Positions 1-6,861 of a stretch of DNA of 13,745 nucleotides are shown in pieces. Source of the stretch: Candidatus Aminicenantota bacterium (GTDB lineage: Bacteria; Acidobacteriota; Aminicenantia; UBA2199); NCBI GenBank assembly GCA_030620255.1, contig JAUXFB010000010.1, forward strand, positions 1-13,745. The letters are read 5' to 3'. The translations under genes were made by a program, and so were the position numbers. The notes below the pieces were generated by a model that saw only the letters and a list, made by a program, of their open reading frames with translations, was not told the origin of the DNA and did not search any database. Position 1 is the stretch's first letter; every line of letters starts with the position of its first letter.

Positions 1-1
1 A

Positions 2-1135
2 AGATTAGAATCTAATAAAAACATTAATTTTATTGATTTGATGATAAATTTTGATAAGAATAAGGGAGAGTTTAACCTAATAAGAAGAAATGAATTGAAT
101 TATCTGATTTACATAAAAATGATAAAAAATAAAAATAAAATAGGAGTAGGAACTGTTATTTTTTCAAAATCTATTGATAAAATTGTTTATATAAAATATT
201 TCGAAGATATTATTAATAATGAAGAAAAAGATATTTTAAATATTAGAAATTATGGATTTAAAGAATCTGCTTTTTTTAAGTTGATTGAATTAGATTCAGA
301 AATGGATTTACTTGATATAAAGACGATTAGGGATTTAAAAGGAGAAGATAGATATTTCTTCTTATATTCAGAAAAAATTGATATCTATAAATTAGAAGGG
401 AATAATTTAAAAAAGATATTATCAATTAAGCTAAAATGGAACAGACCTTTTTATCCAACTCTTGAGACTGAAGGAAAACTTTTGCTTTTTTATTTTAAAA
501 AGATACTATATTTAGCTGCTGGGAATAATTTTTCGCCTGTTTCAAAATTTTTCATGTTCAATGAAAATAAGTGGGAGGAATTAACTGATTTGGATTTTAT
601 TCCGTTTAGGTTTGTTGAATTAAATGGAAATTACTATATTGCAGGGGCTAATTATGAGTATGGTATGAATTATTTTAATGGTAAAATAGTTTTAGCCCCA
701 TTTTATTCTGGAAATGTCAATTATGAATATAAGTTAGAAAAGGGAGTTCCATTGTTTTATTCCATTGATTTTTCAACAATTGAACACAGGTTGAATTCAG
801 TTCATATAATTGATAAAAATTATAATTTTAGATTTTATTCAGCAGATTGTACAGAGCAATCAGTAGAAAAGGAGAAGCGTGGTTCATCTCTTTGTTCTAT
901 GAGTAATAAATGGCTTGTAATAACTGACTATTCTAAATTTAATGATAAACTCTTTTTTTATAAGATCGAGAGTGGTGCAAAAAGTTTAATTTATGAAACA
1001 AATGTTAATGGTGAAGTTGTTTTCATTTCTTCTGGATTTTGGAAGAAAGCAGATGGATTTTGGGTATTTGTAAAGAGAATGAAAAGGTATATGAATGAAT
1101 TCAAATTACAATTCTGGAGTAAGAACAATGAGTAA
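2..1135 (+). CDS. Uncharacterised beta-rich protein, 5' end cut by window edge
   Basis: I do not recognise this protein. The reading frame is open from base 2 with no in-frame stop, and the candidate starts at 38 (TTG) and 41 (ATG) have no Shine-Dalgarno, so the gene probably begins outside the window. At least 377 codons are visible. It is rich in Phe, Tyr, Trp and Lys, with many short alternating hydrophobic stretches separated by Gly/Asn turns, which suggests a beta-sheet or beta-propeller-like fold. I see no catalytic motif, no membrane helix and no clean sequence repeat in the visible part; a signal peptide could lie upstream. Its end overlaps the following solute-binding-like gene by 8 bp (1128-1135), so the two are probably co-transcribed and translationally coupled. 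A partner role, such as a periplasmic or surface ligand-interacting protein, is inference only. Confidence 0.7.
   Translation, partial: RLESNKNINFIDLMINFDKNKGEFNLIRRNELNYLIYIKMIKNKNKIGVGTVIFSKSIDKIVYIKYFEDIINNEEKDILNIRNYGFKESAFFKLIELDSEMDLLDIKTIRDLKGEDRYFFLYSEKIDIYKLEGNNLKKILSIKLKWNRPFYPTLETEGKLLLFYFKKILYLAAGNNFSPVSKFFMFNENKWEELTDLDFIPFRFVELNGNYYIAGANYEYGMNYFNGKIVLAPFYSGNVNYEYKLEKGVPLFYSIDFSTIEHRLNSVHIIDKNYNFRFYSADCTEQSVEKEKRGSSLCSMSNKWLVITDYSKFNDKLFFYKIESGAKSLIYETNVNGEVVFISSGFWKKADGFWVFVKRMKRYMNEFKLQFWSKNNE
1116..1119 (+). promoter_or_regulatory. Ribosome binding site (GGAG) deciding the start of the solute-binding-like gene
   Basis: GGAG lies 8 nt before the ATG at 1128. The in-frame ATG at 1095 lies upstream of this site and would add 11 residues ahead of the hydrophobic signal segment. 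The start at 1128 is therefore preferred: it puts Met-Ser-Asn-Leu-Thr-Lys directly before the hydrophobic stretch, as expected of an N-terminal signal. Confidence 0.7.
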
Positions 1136-2489
1136 TTTGACAAAAATATTCGTTCTATTATTGATTGTAGTGGTTATGTTTTCAATAAAAACAAATTATG
1201 GGGGAAATATAACTATAAAATTAAATGAACCATCATCCCTTTCATTTTCAAGTTCAAATTATTCAGATTTAATTTTTTCATCTTTGAACTATGAGAATTT
1301 TTTTTATTTAAAAGATAATGGAGATATAGTAACTCATATTTTTAAAGATTATAGGTATGATAAAAGCAAAAAAACTATTTTTCTTGAATTAAAAGAAAAT
1401 TTAAGTTTTTCAAATGGAGAACCAATTACTATAAAAGATGTAAAAAATTCTTTAAACTCATTTCTAAATCAAAATTTTTTATCATCAAAGAAAATGAGAA
1501 AAATAATAAAAAAAATATATGTAGAAAAAGATATAGCATATATTGAATTGTTGTATGATAATCCCGATGTTTTAACTCTTATGACTGCACCCGAACTTAT
1601 TTTATTGTCAGAAAAATACCAGGTGTTTACAGGTTTGTTTTATCCTGCAGAGTGGGTGAAAAATCAGTATTTAATATTGAGACCGAATAAATTTTATTCA
1701 GGAGGAAGAACCTATATTGAATATATAAGAGTTTCCTTTTCTAAAGATTATTTTCCAGATGTTTTTTTAGCAAACCCTGGAACATTTTCAGGTTCTAGTT
1801 ATAATGAATTTAAATCCGGAATTTATGAAAATATTTATATATGCTTCCCAGAGGAGAAAGTTGGCCAAAACTCAAAAATAGCTCTTTATACTTTATTGAG
1901 GCAATATTACAAATCTGTTGGTTTAACAGAGTTAAATTCTTTGACATCAGATGAAGAATCTCCAATTTCAATAAATATTAGAAAACTATCAAATAGAAGG
2001 ATGAGATCAATTTTAAGATATTCGAAAATAGAATTGTATATGATTTCATCATTAAAAGAAGATGACGAGAATTTCAAAGAGTTTCTAAAGAAAAAGGGAT
2101 TGGAGATTGATACTATATATGTTAGTGGGAGTAATTTACAAAATTTATTAGATAATAATCCTATAAAATATTTACTTATTCAGAAACTGTTTAAAAAGAA
2201 AACTTTATTAGAAGAAAAAATAAATAAAATTGTAAGAGAGATGAGTTTTAAAAGGTTTAATGAAAAATATTTAAAATTGATAAATGAACTGGATGAGGTT
2301 AAATTTTTGAATAATGAGGAATTATTGATTGATCAGATTTCTAAAATTATAGATAAAATCATTAATGATGGCTTCATATACCCTGTTGCTCAAAAAAGAT
2401 ATTCTATTTTTATAAAAAATAAAATTAAGGATATAGAAATGGATTATTATGGAAGGCCATTACTTCAAAAAGCAAGATTAGATAAATAA
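1128..2489 (+). CDS. Divergent extracellular solute-binding protein, family 5-like (DppA/OppA fold)
   Basis: The 453-residue product probably acts in the periplasm or is membrane-anchored. Residues 1-20 are a short Lys-containing start and a strongly hydrophobic stretch, consistent with a signal peptide or anchor; no lipobox Cys is visible. Residues about 28-110 follow the start of family-5 peptide/nickel-binding proteins: a strand, then a segment like 'DNGDIVTHIFKDY', then 'ELKENLSFSNGEPITIKDV' (87-105), which matches the family pattern of a Leu-rich strand, F-S-[DN]-G-x-P-[IL]-T and then D-V. A segment near 182-203 and the C-terminal YPVAQKRYSIFI...YYGRPL region also fit. The protein is shorter than usual (about 500-550 residues) and Lys-rich, and much of the middle is unrecognisable. 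No permease or ATPase genes adjoin it on the right. It could be a binding protein for an orphan transporter or a repurposed sensor. The family call rests on motif spacing and is moderately sure; the ligand is unknown. Confidence 0.65.
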   Translation: MSNLTKIFVLLLIVVVMFSIKTNYGGNITIKLNEPSSLSFSSSNYSDLIFSSLNYENFFYLKDNGDIVTHIFKDYRYDKSKKTIFLELKENLSFSNGEPITIKDVKNSLNSFLNQNFLSSKKMRKIIKKIYVEKDIAYIELLYDNPDVLTLMTAPELILLSEKYQVFTGLFYPAEWVKNQYLILRPNKFYSGGRTYIEYIRVSFSKDYFPDVFLANPGTFSGSSYNEFKSGIYENIYICFPEEKVGQNSKIALYTLLRQYYKSVGLTELNSLTSDEESPISINIRKLSNRRMRSILRYSKIELYMISSLKEDDENFKEFLKKKGLEIDTIYVSGSNLQNLLDNNPIKYLLIQKLFKKKTLLEEKINKIVREMSFKRFNEKYLKLINELDEVKFLNNEELLIDQISKIIDKIINDGFIYPVAQKRYSIFIKNKIKDIEMDYYGRPLLQKARLDK

Positions 2490-2509
2490 CCCCCTGGATT
2501 TGTATTTTT

Positions 2510-2537
2510 AAGCCTGTCCCAGTTTTAAGGGTGGGTT
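2510..2537 (+). terminator. Imperfect GC-rich hairpin between convergent genes; possible terminator
   Basis: The left arm AAGCCTGTCCC (2510-2520) and right arm GGGTGGGTT (2529-2537) can pair around an 8-nt loop with five G-C pairs, two A-T pairs, two G-T wobbles and two single-base bulges. The right arm overlaps the stop codon of the convergent aminopeptidase gene. No T-tract follows on either strand, so it is not a standard intrinsic terminator; pairing is better on the plus-strand transcript. The whole 46-bp spacer (2490-2535) is strikingly GC-richer than its surroundings. Confidence 0.3.
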
Positions 2538-4323
2538 AAATAGGGTTTGTGGAATTTTTAAGCCATTTTTTTTCTTCGGGATTTAAATAAGGACTAATAG
2601 TTTTAAATACTTGCTTATGATAATTATTAAGGTAATCGATTTCTCTTTTTGTTAAAAGTTCAGGCTCAATTAATCTTAAATCAATAGGGCATAAGGTTAG
2701 GTTTTCAAATCTATAAAATTCAAATTCATCTGGAGAATGTTCATTATCTTTTATTACAAATATCATATTTTCAATACGTATGCCGAACTTTTCAGCTTTA
2801 TAATAACCAGGTTCATTCGAAGAGACCATTCCTATTTCTAAAGGTATGCCTCTACACCGGTAAAAAGAAATTGCAGGGGGTGCTTCGTGTACACCAAGGA
2901 ATGATCCAACTCCATGTCCTGTTCCATGTCCATAATTTAATCTAACATCCCATAATGGTTTTCTTGCAATTGTATCCAATTGTTTTCCCACAGTTCCTCT
3001 TGGGAAAGGGGTTAAAGCAAGATCAATGTGTCCCTTAAGAACTCTTGTAAATATATCTTTCTCCTCATCAGTTGGTTTGCCAATTGCTATAGTCCTTGTA
3101 ATATCAGTGGTTCCATCTTTATACTGAGCTCCCGAATCTAATAAAAAAAGACCATCAGGTTTGAGTTCAACATCAGTTTCTGAACATGGTTCATAATGAA
3201 TAATAGCTGCATGATCCTTATATGCAGCTATGGTTGTAAAACTTAGACCTTTGAATAAAGCCTGCTTCTTTCTAAAAGATTCTAATTTATCTGAAGCAGA
3301 AATTTCTGTAACACCCCCACAAGGAACTGATTGCTCCAGCCAGAAAAGAAATTTAACCATTGCTACTCCATCCCTGATGTGAGCTTTTTTAAATCCATTT
3401 AACTCAGTCTTATTTTTTATTGCTTTAAGTAAGGTTATTGGACTTTCTCCATATATTAATTCACACCCCTGTTTAAGGCAATCCACAACACTTTGGCTGA
3501 TTGTTTCAGAATCCAATAAAACCTTGGTTTTTTCTTTTTTCAAAAGAGTTAAATGTTTTTTTAATTCGTTATAATCATAAATTTCAACAATTTTATTCAA
3601 ATGATCTTTGACTTTTTTCGTTACTTTGTCCAATTTTACAAATAGTTTTGCATTGTTTCTATTTACAATTGCATAAGATATTGTAACTGGATTAAAATCC
3701 ACATCATTACATCTTATATTAAAAGCCCATGCTATAGCATCCAGCATGGTAATAACATGCGCATCAACTTCTAGTTTACACATTTGTTGCCTGATTCTAT
3801 TCAGTTTGCTCTTTACTGATTCACCCGAATATTTCAAATCATGAACTTTGATTTTGTCCATTGGAAACTCAAGCTGATCTTCCCAGATAAGATCAACTAA
3901 ATTATTTTCTATACTTCTTACCTCTATTCCTTTGTTTTTTAATAGGGATTTTAAAGCAAAAACAGTATTATAAGAAAGGAGTTCAGGGTCAATTCCTACA
4001 GTATCATTTTTATTGAGTTCATGTTTTATCCATGAGAACATATCCGGAGTTTCTGGAAGTCTCATTTTAAATAATTTAATTCCAGTTCCTTTTAATTGTT
4101 GTTCAGCTTGAAGAAAATATCTTGAATCAGTCCATAGTCCTGCTTTATCTGTAGTTACAGCCAAATCTCCGGCTGAACCAGTAAAACCGCTTATCCATTC
4201 TCTTCGTTTCCATATTGATGGTATGTATTCACTTTGATGAGGATCTGTGCTGGGAATTATGTAAGCTTGAATATTGTTTTCCTTCATTAGTTTACGCAAA
4301 TTTTTTATCCTTTTTTTTATCAT
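2536..4323 (-). CDS. Xaa-Pro aminopeptidase, three-domain form (peptidase family M24B)
   Basis: This is a 595-residue cytosolic metallopeptidase that removes an N-terminal residue preceding proline. It has two creatinase-like N-terminal domains (about 1-300) and a C-terminal pita-bread M24 domain (about 305-595). The five expected dimetal ligands are visible: Asp396 (LLDSGAQY), Asp407 (TTDITRT), His470 (GHGTGHGVG), Glu504 (SSNEPGYY) and Glu518 (IRIENM). Catalytic histidines corresponding to human XPNPEP1 His395, His485 and His498 are also present (His376, His466, His479). The ligand spacing (11, 63, 34, 14) equals that of human cytosolic aminopeptidase P1, and the length matches the approximately 600-residue eukaryote-like class rather than the approximately 440-residue E. 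coli PepP. The start is the ATG at 4323-4321, preceded by AGGAGA; an ATG 16 codons upstream lacks such a site and lies inside the likely promoter. There is no signal peptide. The gene stands alone, convergent with the solute-binding-like gene. Confidence 0.95.
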   Translation of the reverse strand: MIKKRIKNLRKLMKENNIQAYIIPSTDPHQSEYIPSIWKRREWISGFTGSAGDLAVTTDKAGLWTDSRYFLQAEQQLKGTGIKLFKMRLPETPDMFSWIKHELNKNDTVGIDPELLSYNTVFALKSLLKNKGIEVRSIENNLVDLIWEDQLEFPMDKIKVHDLKYSGESVKSKLNRIRQQMCKLEVDAHVITMLDAIAWAFNIRCNDVDFNPVTISYAIVNRNNAKLFVKLDKVTKKVKDHLNKIVEIYDYNELKKHLTLLKKEKTKVLLDSETISQSVVDCLKQGCELIYGESPITLLKAIKNKTELNGFKKAHIRDGVAMVKFLFWLEQSVPCGGVTEISASDKLESFRKKQALFKGLSFTTIAAYKDHAAIIHYEPCSETDVELKPDGLFLLDSGAQYKDGTTDITRTIAIGKPTDEEKDIFTRVLKGHIDLALTPFPRGTVGKQLDTIARKPLWDVRLNYGHGTGHGVGSFLGVHEAPPAISFYRCRGIPLEIGMVSSNEPGYYKAEKFGIRIENMIFVIKDNEHSPDEFEFYRFENLTLCPIDLRLIEPELLTKREIDYLNNYHKQVFKTISPYLNPEEKKWLKNSTNPI

Positions 4324-4328
4324 CTTTT

Positions 4329-4334
4329 TCTCCT
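4329..4334 (-). promoter_or_regulatory. Ribosome binding site (AGGAGA) deciding the aminopeptidase start
   Basis: On the minus strand AGGAGA precedes the ATG at 4323 by 5 nt. This selects the 595-residue form over the longer 611-residue reading. Confidence 0.75.
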
Positions 4335-4342
4335 GAACATAA

Positions 4343-4371
4343 TGTATATTGCATTTCAGTTTTGAAGTCAA
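4343..4371 (-). promoter_or_regulatory. Putative sigma-70-type promoter for the aminopeptidase gene
   Basis: On the minus strand, -35 TTGACT (4371-4366) and -10 TATACA (4348-4343) are separated by 17 bp. The expected transcript start near 4336 lies just before the AGGAGA ribosome site, giving a short leader. The -10 has two mismatches to consensus, so support is moderate. It shares an inverted repeat with the divergent promoter. Confidence 0.45.
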
Positions 4372-4385
4372 GTGGCTTTTAGTCC

Positions 4386-4414
4386 TTGACAGTAGTATGT
4401 AAAAATGAGAAAAT
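4386..4414 (+). promoter_or_regulatory. Putative sigma-70-type promoter for the LPS operon
   Basis: A perfect -35 TTGACA (4386-4391) is followed after 17 bp by a weak -10, GAAAAT (4409-4414, two mismatches). It lies about 30 bp before the Trm112-like gene and mirrors the promoter on the other strand. The weak -10 could indicate activator dependence or a wrong -10 assignment: a TATAAT occurs at 4429-4434 but is too near the ATG for a normal leader. Confidence 0.4.
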
Positions 4415-4445
4415 TTTTAATAAATCATTATAATAAGGTGATAAA

Positions 4446-4646
4446 ATGGGAAAAGAAATAATTTCAGAAGATTTGCTTAAGGTTCTTGCTTGTCCTGTTT
4501 GCAAAACAGATGTTGAATTGATTGAGTATAAAGATGGAGAATATGGATTAAAGTGTATAAATTGTAAGAGAATATATCCTATTAAAGATGGAATTCCAGT
4601 TATGTTAGTTGAAGAGGCTCTGATAGAGTGTGATAAGAAAGTTTAA
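4446..4646 (+). CDS. Trm112-family small zinc-ribbon protein (UPF0434/YcaR-like)
   Basis: This is a 66-residue protein with the family pattern LLKVLACPVCK near residues 11-20 and GLKCINCKRIYPIKDGIPVML near 34-54. Four cysteines (16, 19, 37, 40) form two CxxC knuckles that should bind one zinc. The length matches bacterial YcaR-type proteins (about 60 residues). Eukaryotic and archaeal Trm112 activates methyltransferases; the bacterial role is poorly defined, so a partner-activator role is inference. AAGGTG lies 5 nt before the ATG. It opens a run of LPS genes, 33 bp before the glycosyltransferase. E. coli ycaR is likewise found beside LPS genes (lpxK, kdsB), which supports a conserved but unexplained link. 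Confidence 0.88.
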   Translation: MGKEIISEDLLKVLACPVCKTDVELIEYKDGEYGLKCINCKRIYPIKDGIPVMLVEEALIECDKKV

Positions 4647-4679
4647 TCCTATAACTGCAAAAATTTAAAAGATTCAGAT

Positions 4680-5675
4680 ATGGAGAATATTTTATTTATA
4701 AGATTAAGATTGCTTGGAGATATAATTTTTACAATCCCTTCTATTCAGATTTTCAAGAAATACTTCCCTGAAAAAAAAATATTTTATGTAGTTGAGGAGA
4801 AATTTGAAGAATTAGCAAAATTGATCCCAGGAATTTATAAAGTGATTGTTGTTCCTTATAAAATGAGAATTAAAGATTTGATTAAATTCAGAAGAGATAT
4901 AAGAAAAATTGGTTTTAAAACTGTAATTGATTTTCATTCAGGTCCAAAGAGTGCTCTGCTAACTTTTTTAAGTAAAGCAAAAACTAGAGTGGGCTATAAA
5001 ACCCCGAACAGAAATTGGGCATACAATCATCTTACTCCTAGAAAATTTGGCAATAATTATACACATTCAGTATATAATCAAGCAAAACTTCTTGAGAACA
5101 TAGGGATTAAAATTGGTAAAATACCTTTTTATCCAGAAATTAAGGTTCATGATAAATATGTATCAAAAAGGATAAAAGATACAATAAAAATTAATAAAAA
5201 GATAGTAATACATATAGGGTCAGGTAATAAGTTCAGAGATTGGGGTATGGAGAATTTTGAATCTCTTATAAAAAAATTAAAAAAGCATGGTTTAAATATT
5301 TTTTTAGTTGGAAATAAAGATGAAGAGAAGAAAAGAGGTGAGTATTTAAAAAAAACGTACAATTTATATGATTTTACAGGAAATTTAAAAATAAAAGATC
5401 TATTTTATTTAATAGAGCATTCTAATTTGTACTTTGGGGTAGATTCAGGTCCTATTCATGTTGCATCATTGACAAAAACTCCAATAGTTGCATTGTATGG
5501 CCCGAATATACCAGAAATAAGTGGACCATGGCGAGAAAGAGATGTTAAAATAATGCAGATGAATTTAAAATGCAGGCCATGTTCACAAAGAAGATGTATT
5601 TATGATAAAATTAGATGTATGCAAGATATAAAGGTGGAAGAAGTATATGAAACAATCTATAAATATATTAAATGA
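4680..5675 (+). CDS. Glycosyltransferase family 9 (heptosyltransferase-like, LPS core)
   Basis: This 331-residue GT-B glycosyltransferase probably adds heptose from ADP-heptose to the LPS inner core at the cytoplasmic face of the inner membrane. The N-terminus has the family start RLRLLGDIIFTIPSI, with Gly13-Asp14 corresponding to the acceptor-side catalytic Asp of WaaC/WaaF enzymes. The C-terminal half has the nucleotide-sugar loop GSGNKFRDWG (180-189) and the GT9 signature FGVDSGPIHVASL (252-264). The Cys-rich tail (Cys298, 301, 306, 313; CRPCSQRRC...RCMQDI) is typical of the family. Whether it equals WaaC, WaaF or another GT9 enzyme cannot be settled here. The ATG at 4680 has only a weak upstream ribosome site. 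An A9 run occupies 4771-4779. The 3' end overlaps the next gene by 29 bp. Linkage to a heptose kinase supports heptose as donor. Confidence 0.9.
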   Translation: MENILFIRLRLLGDIIFTIPSIQIFKKYFPEKKIFYVVEEKFEELAKLIPGIYKVIVVPYKMRIKDLIKFRRDIRKIGFKTVIDFHSGPKSALLTFLSKAKTRVGYKTPNRNWAYNHLTPRKFGNNYTHSVYNQAKLLENIGIKIGKIPFYPEIKVHDKYVSKRIKDTIKINKKIVIHIGSGNKFRDWGMENFESLIKKLKKHGLNIFLVGNKDEEKKRGEYLKKTYNLYDFTGNLKIKDLFYLIEHSNLYFGVDSGPIHVASLTKTPIVALYGPNIPEISGPWRERDVKIMQMNLKCRPCSQRRCIYDKIRCMQDIKVEEVYETIYKYIK

Positions 5676-6861
5676 TTTTTATTTTTATTTACTGTTGTGT
5701 TTTTTATTTCTCATAAATTTTTCTATTGCTGGATGCTATTTGATATTCAGTGTTATTGGGATTGTTTTTATAGCATTTTGCATAAAAAATAAGAAATTTC
5801 CTGAATGTCCCGGATATTTTAAGTACTTTCTACTTTATATTTTATTTACTCTTATCTCAACCATATTTTCGTTAAATCCATTGATTAGTATAAAAGATAA
5901 TAAAGAATTAGTAATTTTCTTACTAATCCCAATATTTATTCTAATAATAAATTCTAAGAAAAGGCTGATTTATTCTATTTTTACTGTTTTGATTTCATCT
6001 TTAATTTCTTCTTTTATAGGTATTTTTATTACATTAAAGCAGGGTATCAGTCTTGGTATCAGCCTTGATCACAGACTTAAAGGTCTTACATCTCACTGGA
6101 TGACTTATTCTGGGTTATTAATGCTTGCATTTGTCTTCTTTTTTATATACTTTTTTTATGAAAAAACAAAAGAGAAAAAATTATTTATTTTTATATCATT
6201 GATATTTATACTAACATCTATTTTATTTTCATTAACTCGTTGTGTATGGATAGGGATAATAGTATCAATTTCAGCTTTTATTATTTACTATAAACCTAAA
6301 GTTTTATATTTTGTTATCCCTATTGTTCTAGTTCTGGTTATAGTTTTACCCAAATCAGTTCAGAATAGATTTACTTCAATTTTCGATATGGATAATGCAA
6401 GCAATAGAGATAGAATTTTTATGTATGAAACTGGATTTAATATTTTTAAAAAAAAACCTTTGTTCGGAATTGGAGCAAATAATCTAAATGAGAAAATTTA
6501 TAGGGAGAATATGCCAGAAAAAGCAAAAAACATTAACCCACATCTACATAATAATTTTTTACAGATTCTTATTGAGAGGGGAATAATAACTTTGATAAGT
6601 TTAATTTTAGCCTTTATTTCAATATTTATAAACTTAATTAAAAAGATAAAAAACAGTTTAAATCTGGAGAAGGTAGTTTCAATTGCAGGACTTTTTGTTT
6701 TTATAAGTTTTATGGTTGCTGGATTCTTTGAATACAATTTTGGTGATTCTGAAATTAAATTTTTTATATTCTATTTTTTATCTATTCCGTTTTTAACTTT
6801 AAATTATAAAGAAAAATTTGTAAATGATATTATAGAAGAAAAGGTAAAAAATAATGATTAA
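5647..6861 (+). CDS. O-antigen ligase/polymerase-like membrane protein (Wzy_C superfamily)
   Basis: This 404-residue polytopic inner-membrane protein has about 10-12 hydrophobic segments and a large external loop. The family hallmarks lie in that loop: SNRDRIFMYETGFNIFKKKPLFGIGANN (252-279) followed by a Pro-His-Leu-His-Asn-Asn motif (298-303) and LQILIERGI, the His region used by WaaL-type ligases. Arg198 in LTRCVWIG matches the conserved Arg before a transmembrane segment. WaaL ligases join undecaprenyl-linked glycan to lipid A-core on the periplasmic side. Wzy polymerases share this domain, so the call is ligase-like; location between heptosyltransferase and heptose kinase genes favours ligase. 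The start at 5647 lies inside the preceding gene with a GGTGG-type site upstream, an in-frame stop at 5629 excludes a longer form, and later starts would cut the first membrane segment. The gene overlaps the next one by 8 bp. Confidence 0.85.
   Translation: MKQSINILNDFYFYLLLCFLFLINFSIAGCYLIFSVIGIVFIAFCIKNKKFPECPGYFKYFLLYILFTLISTIFSLNPLISIKDNKELVIFLLIPIFILIINSKKRLIYSIFTVLISSLISSFIGIFITLKQGISLGISLDHRLKGLTSHWMTYSGLLMLAFVFFFIYFFYEKTKEKKLFIFISLIFILTSILFSLTRCVWIGIIVSISAFIIYYKPKVLYFVIPIVLVLVIVLPKSVQNRFTSIFDMDNASNRDRIFMYETGFNIFKKKPLFGIGANNLNEKIYRENMPEKAKNINPHLHNNFLQILIERGIITLISLILAFISIFINLIKKIKNSLNLEKVVSIAGLFVFISFMVAGFFEYNFGDSEIKFFIFYFLSIPFLTLNYKEKFVNDIIEEKVKNND

Noticed and set aside
1095..1127. Upstream ATG as the start of the solute-binding-like gene
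   Set aside because: It precedes the GGAG site and would place 11 polar residues ahead of the hydrophobic signal segment.
4324..4371. Longer N-terminus for the aminopeptidase (16 extra residues)
   Set aside because: The extra residues show no family similarity, and the region holds the AGGAGA site and a likely promoter.
4429..4434. TATAAT as the -10 box for the Trm112-like gene
   Set aside because: It is 11 bp before the ATG and overlaps the ribosome site region, would give an almost leaderless transcript, and lacks a good -35 at 17 bp.
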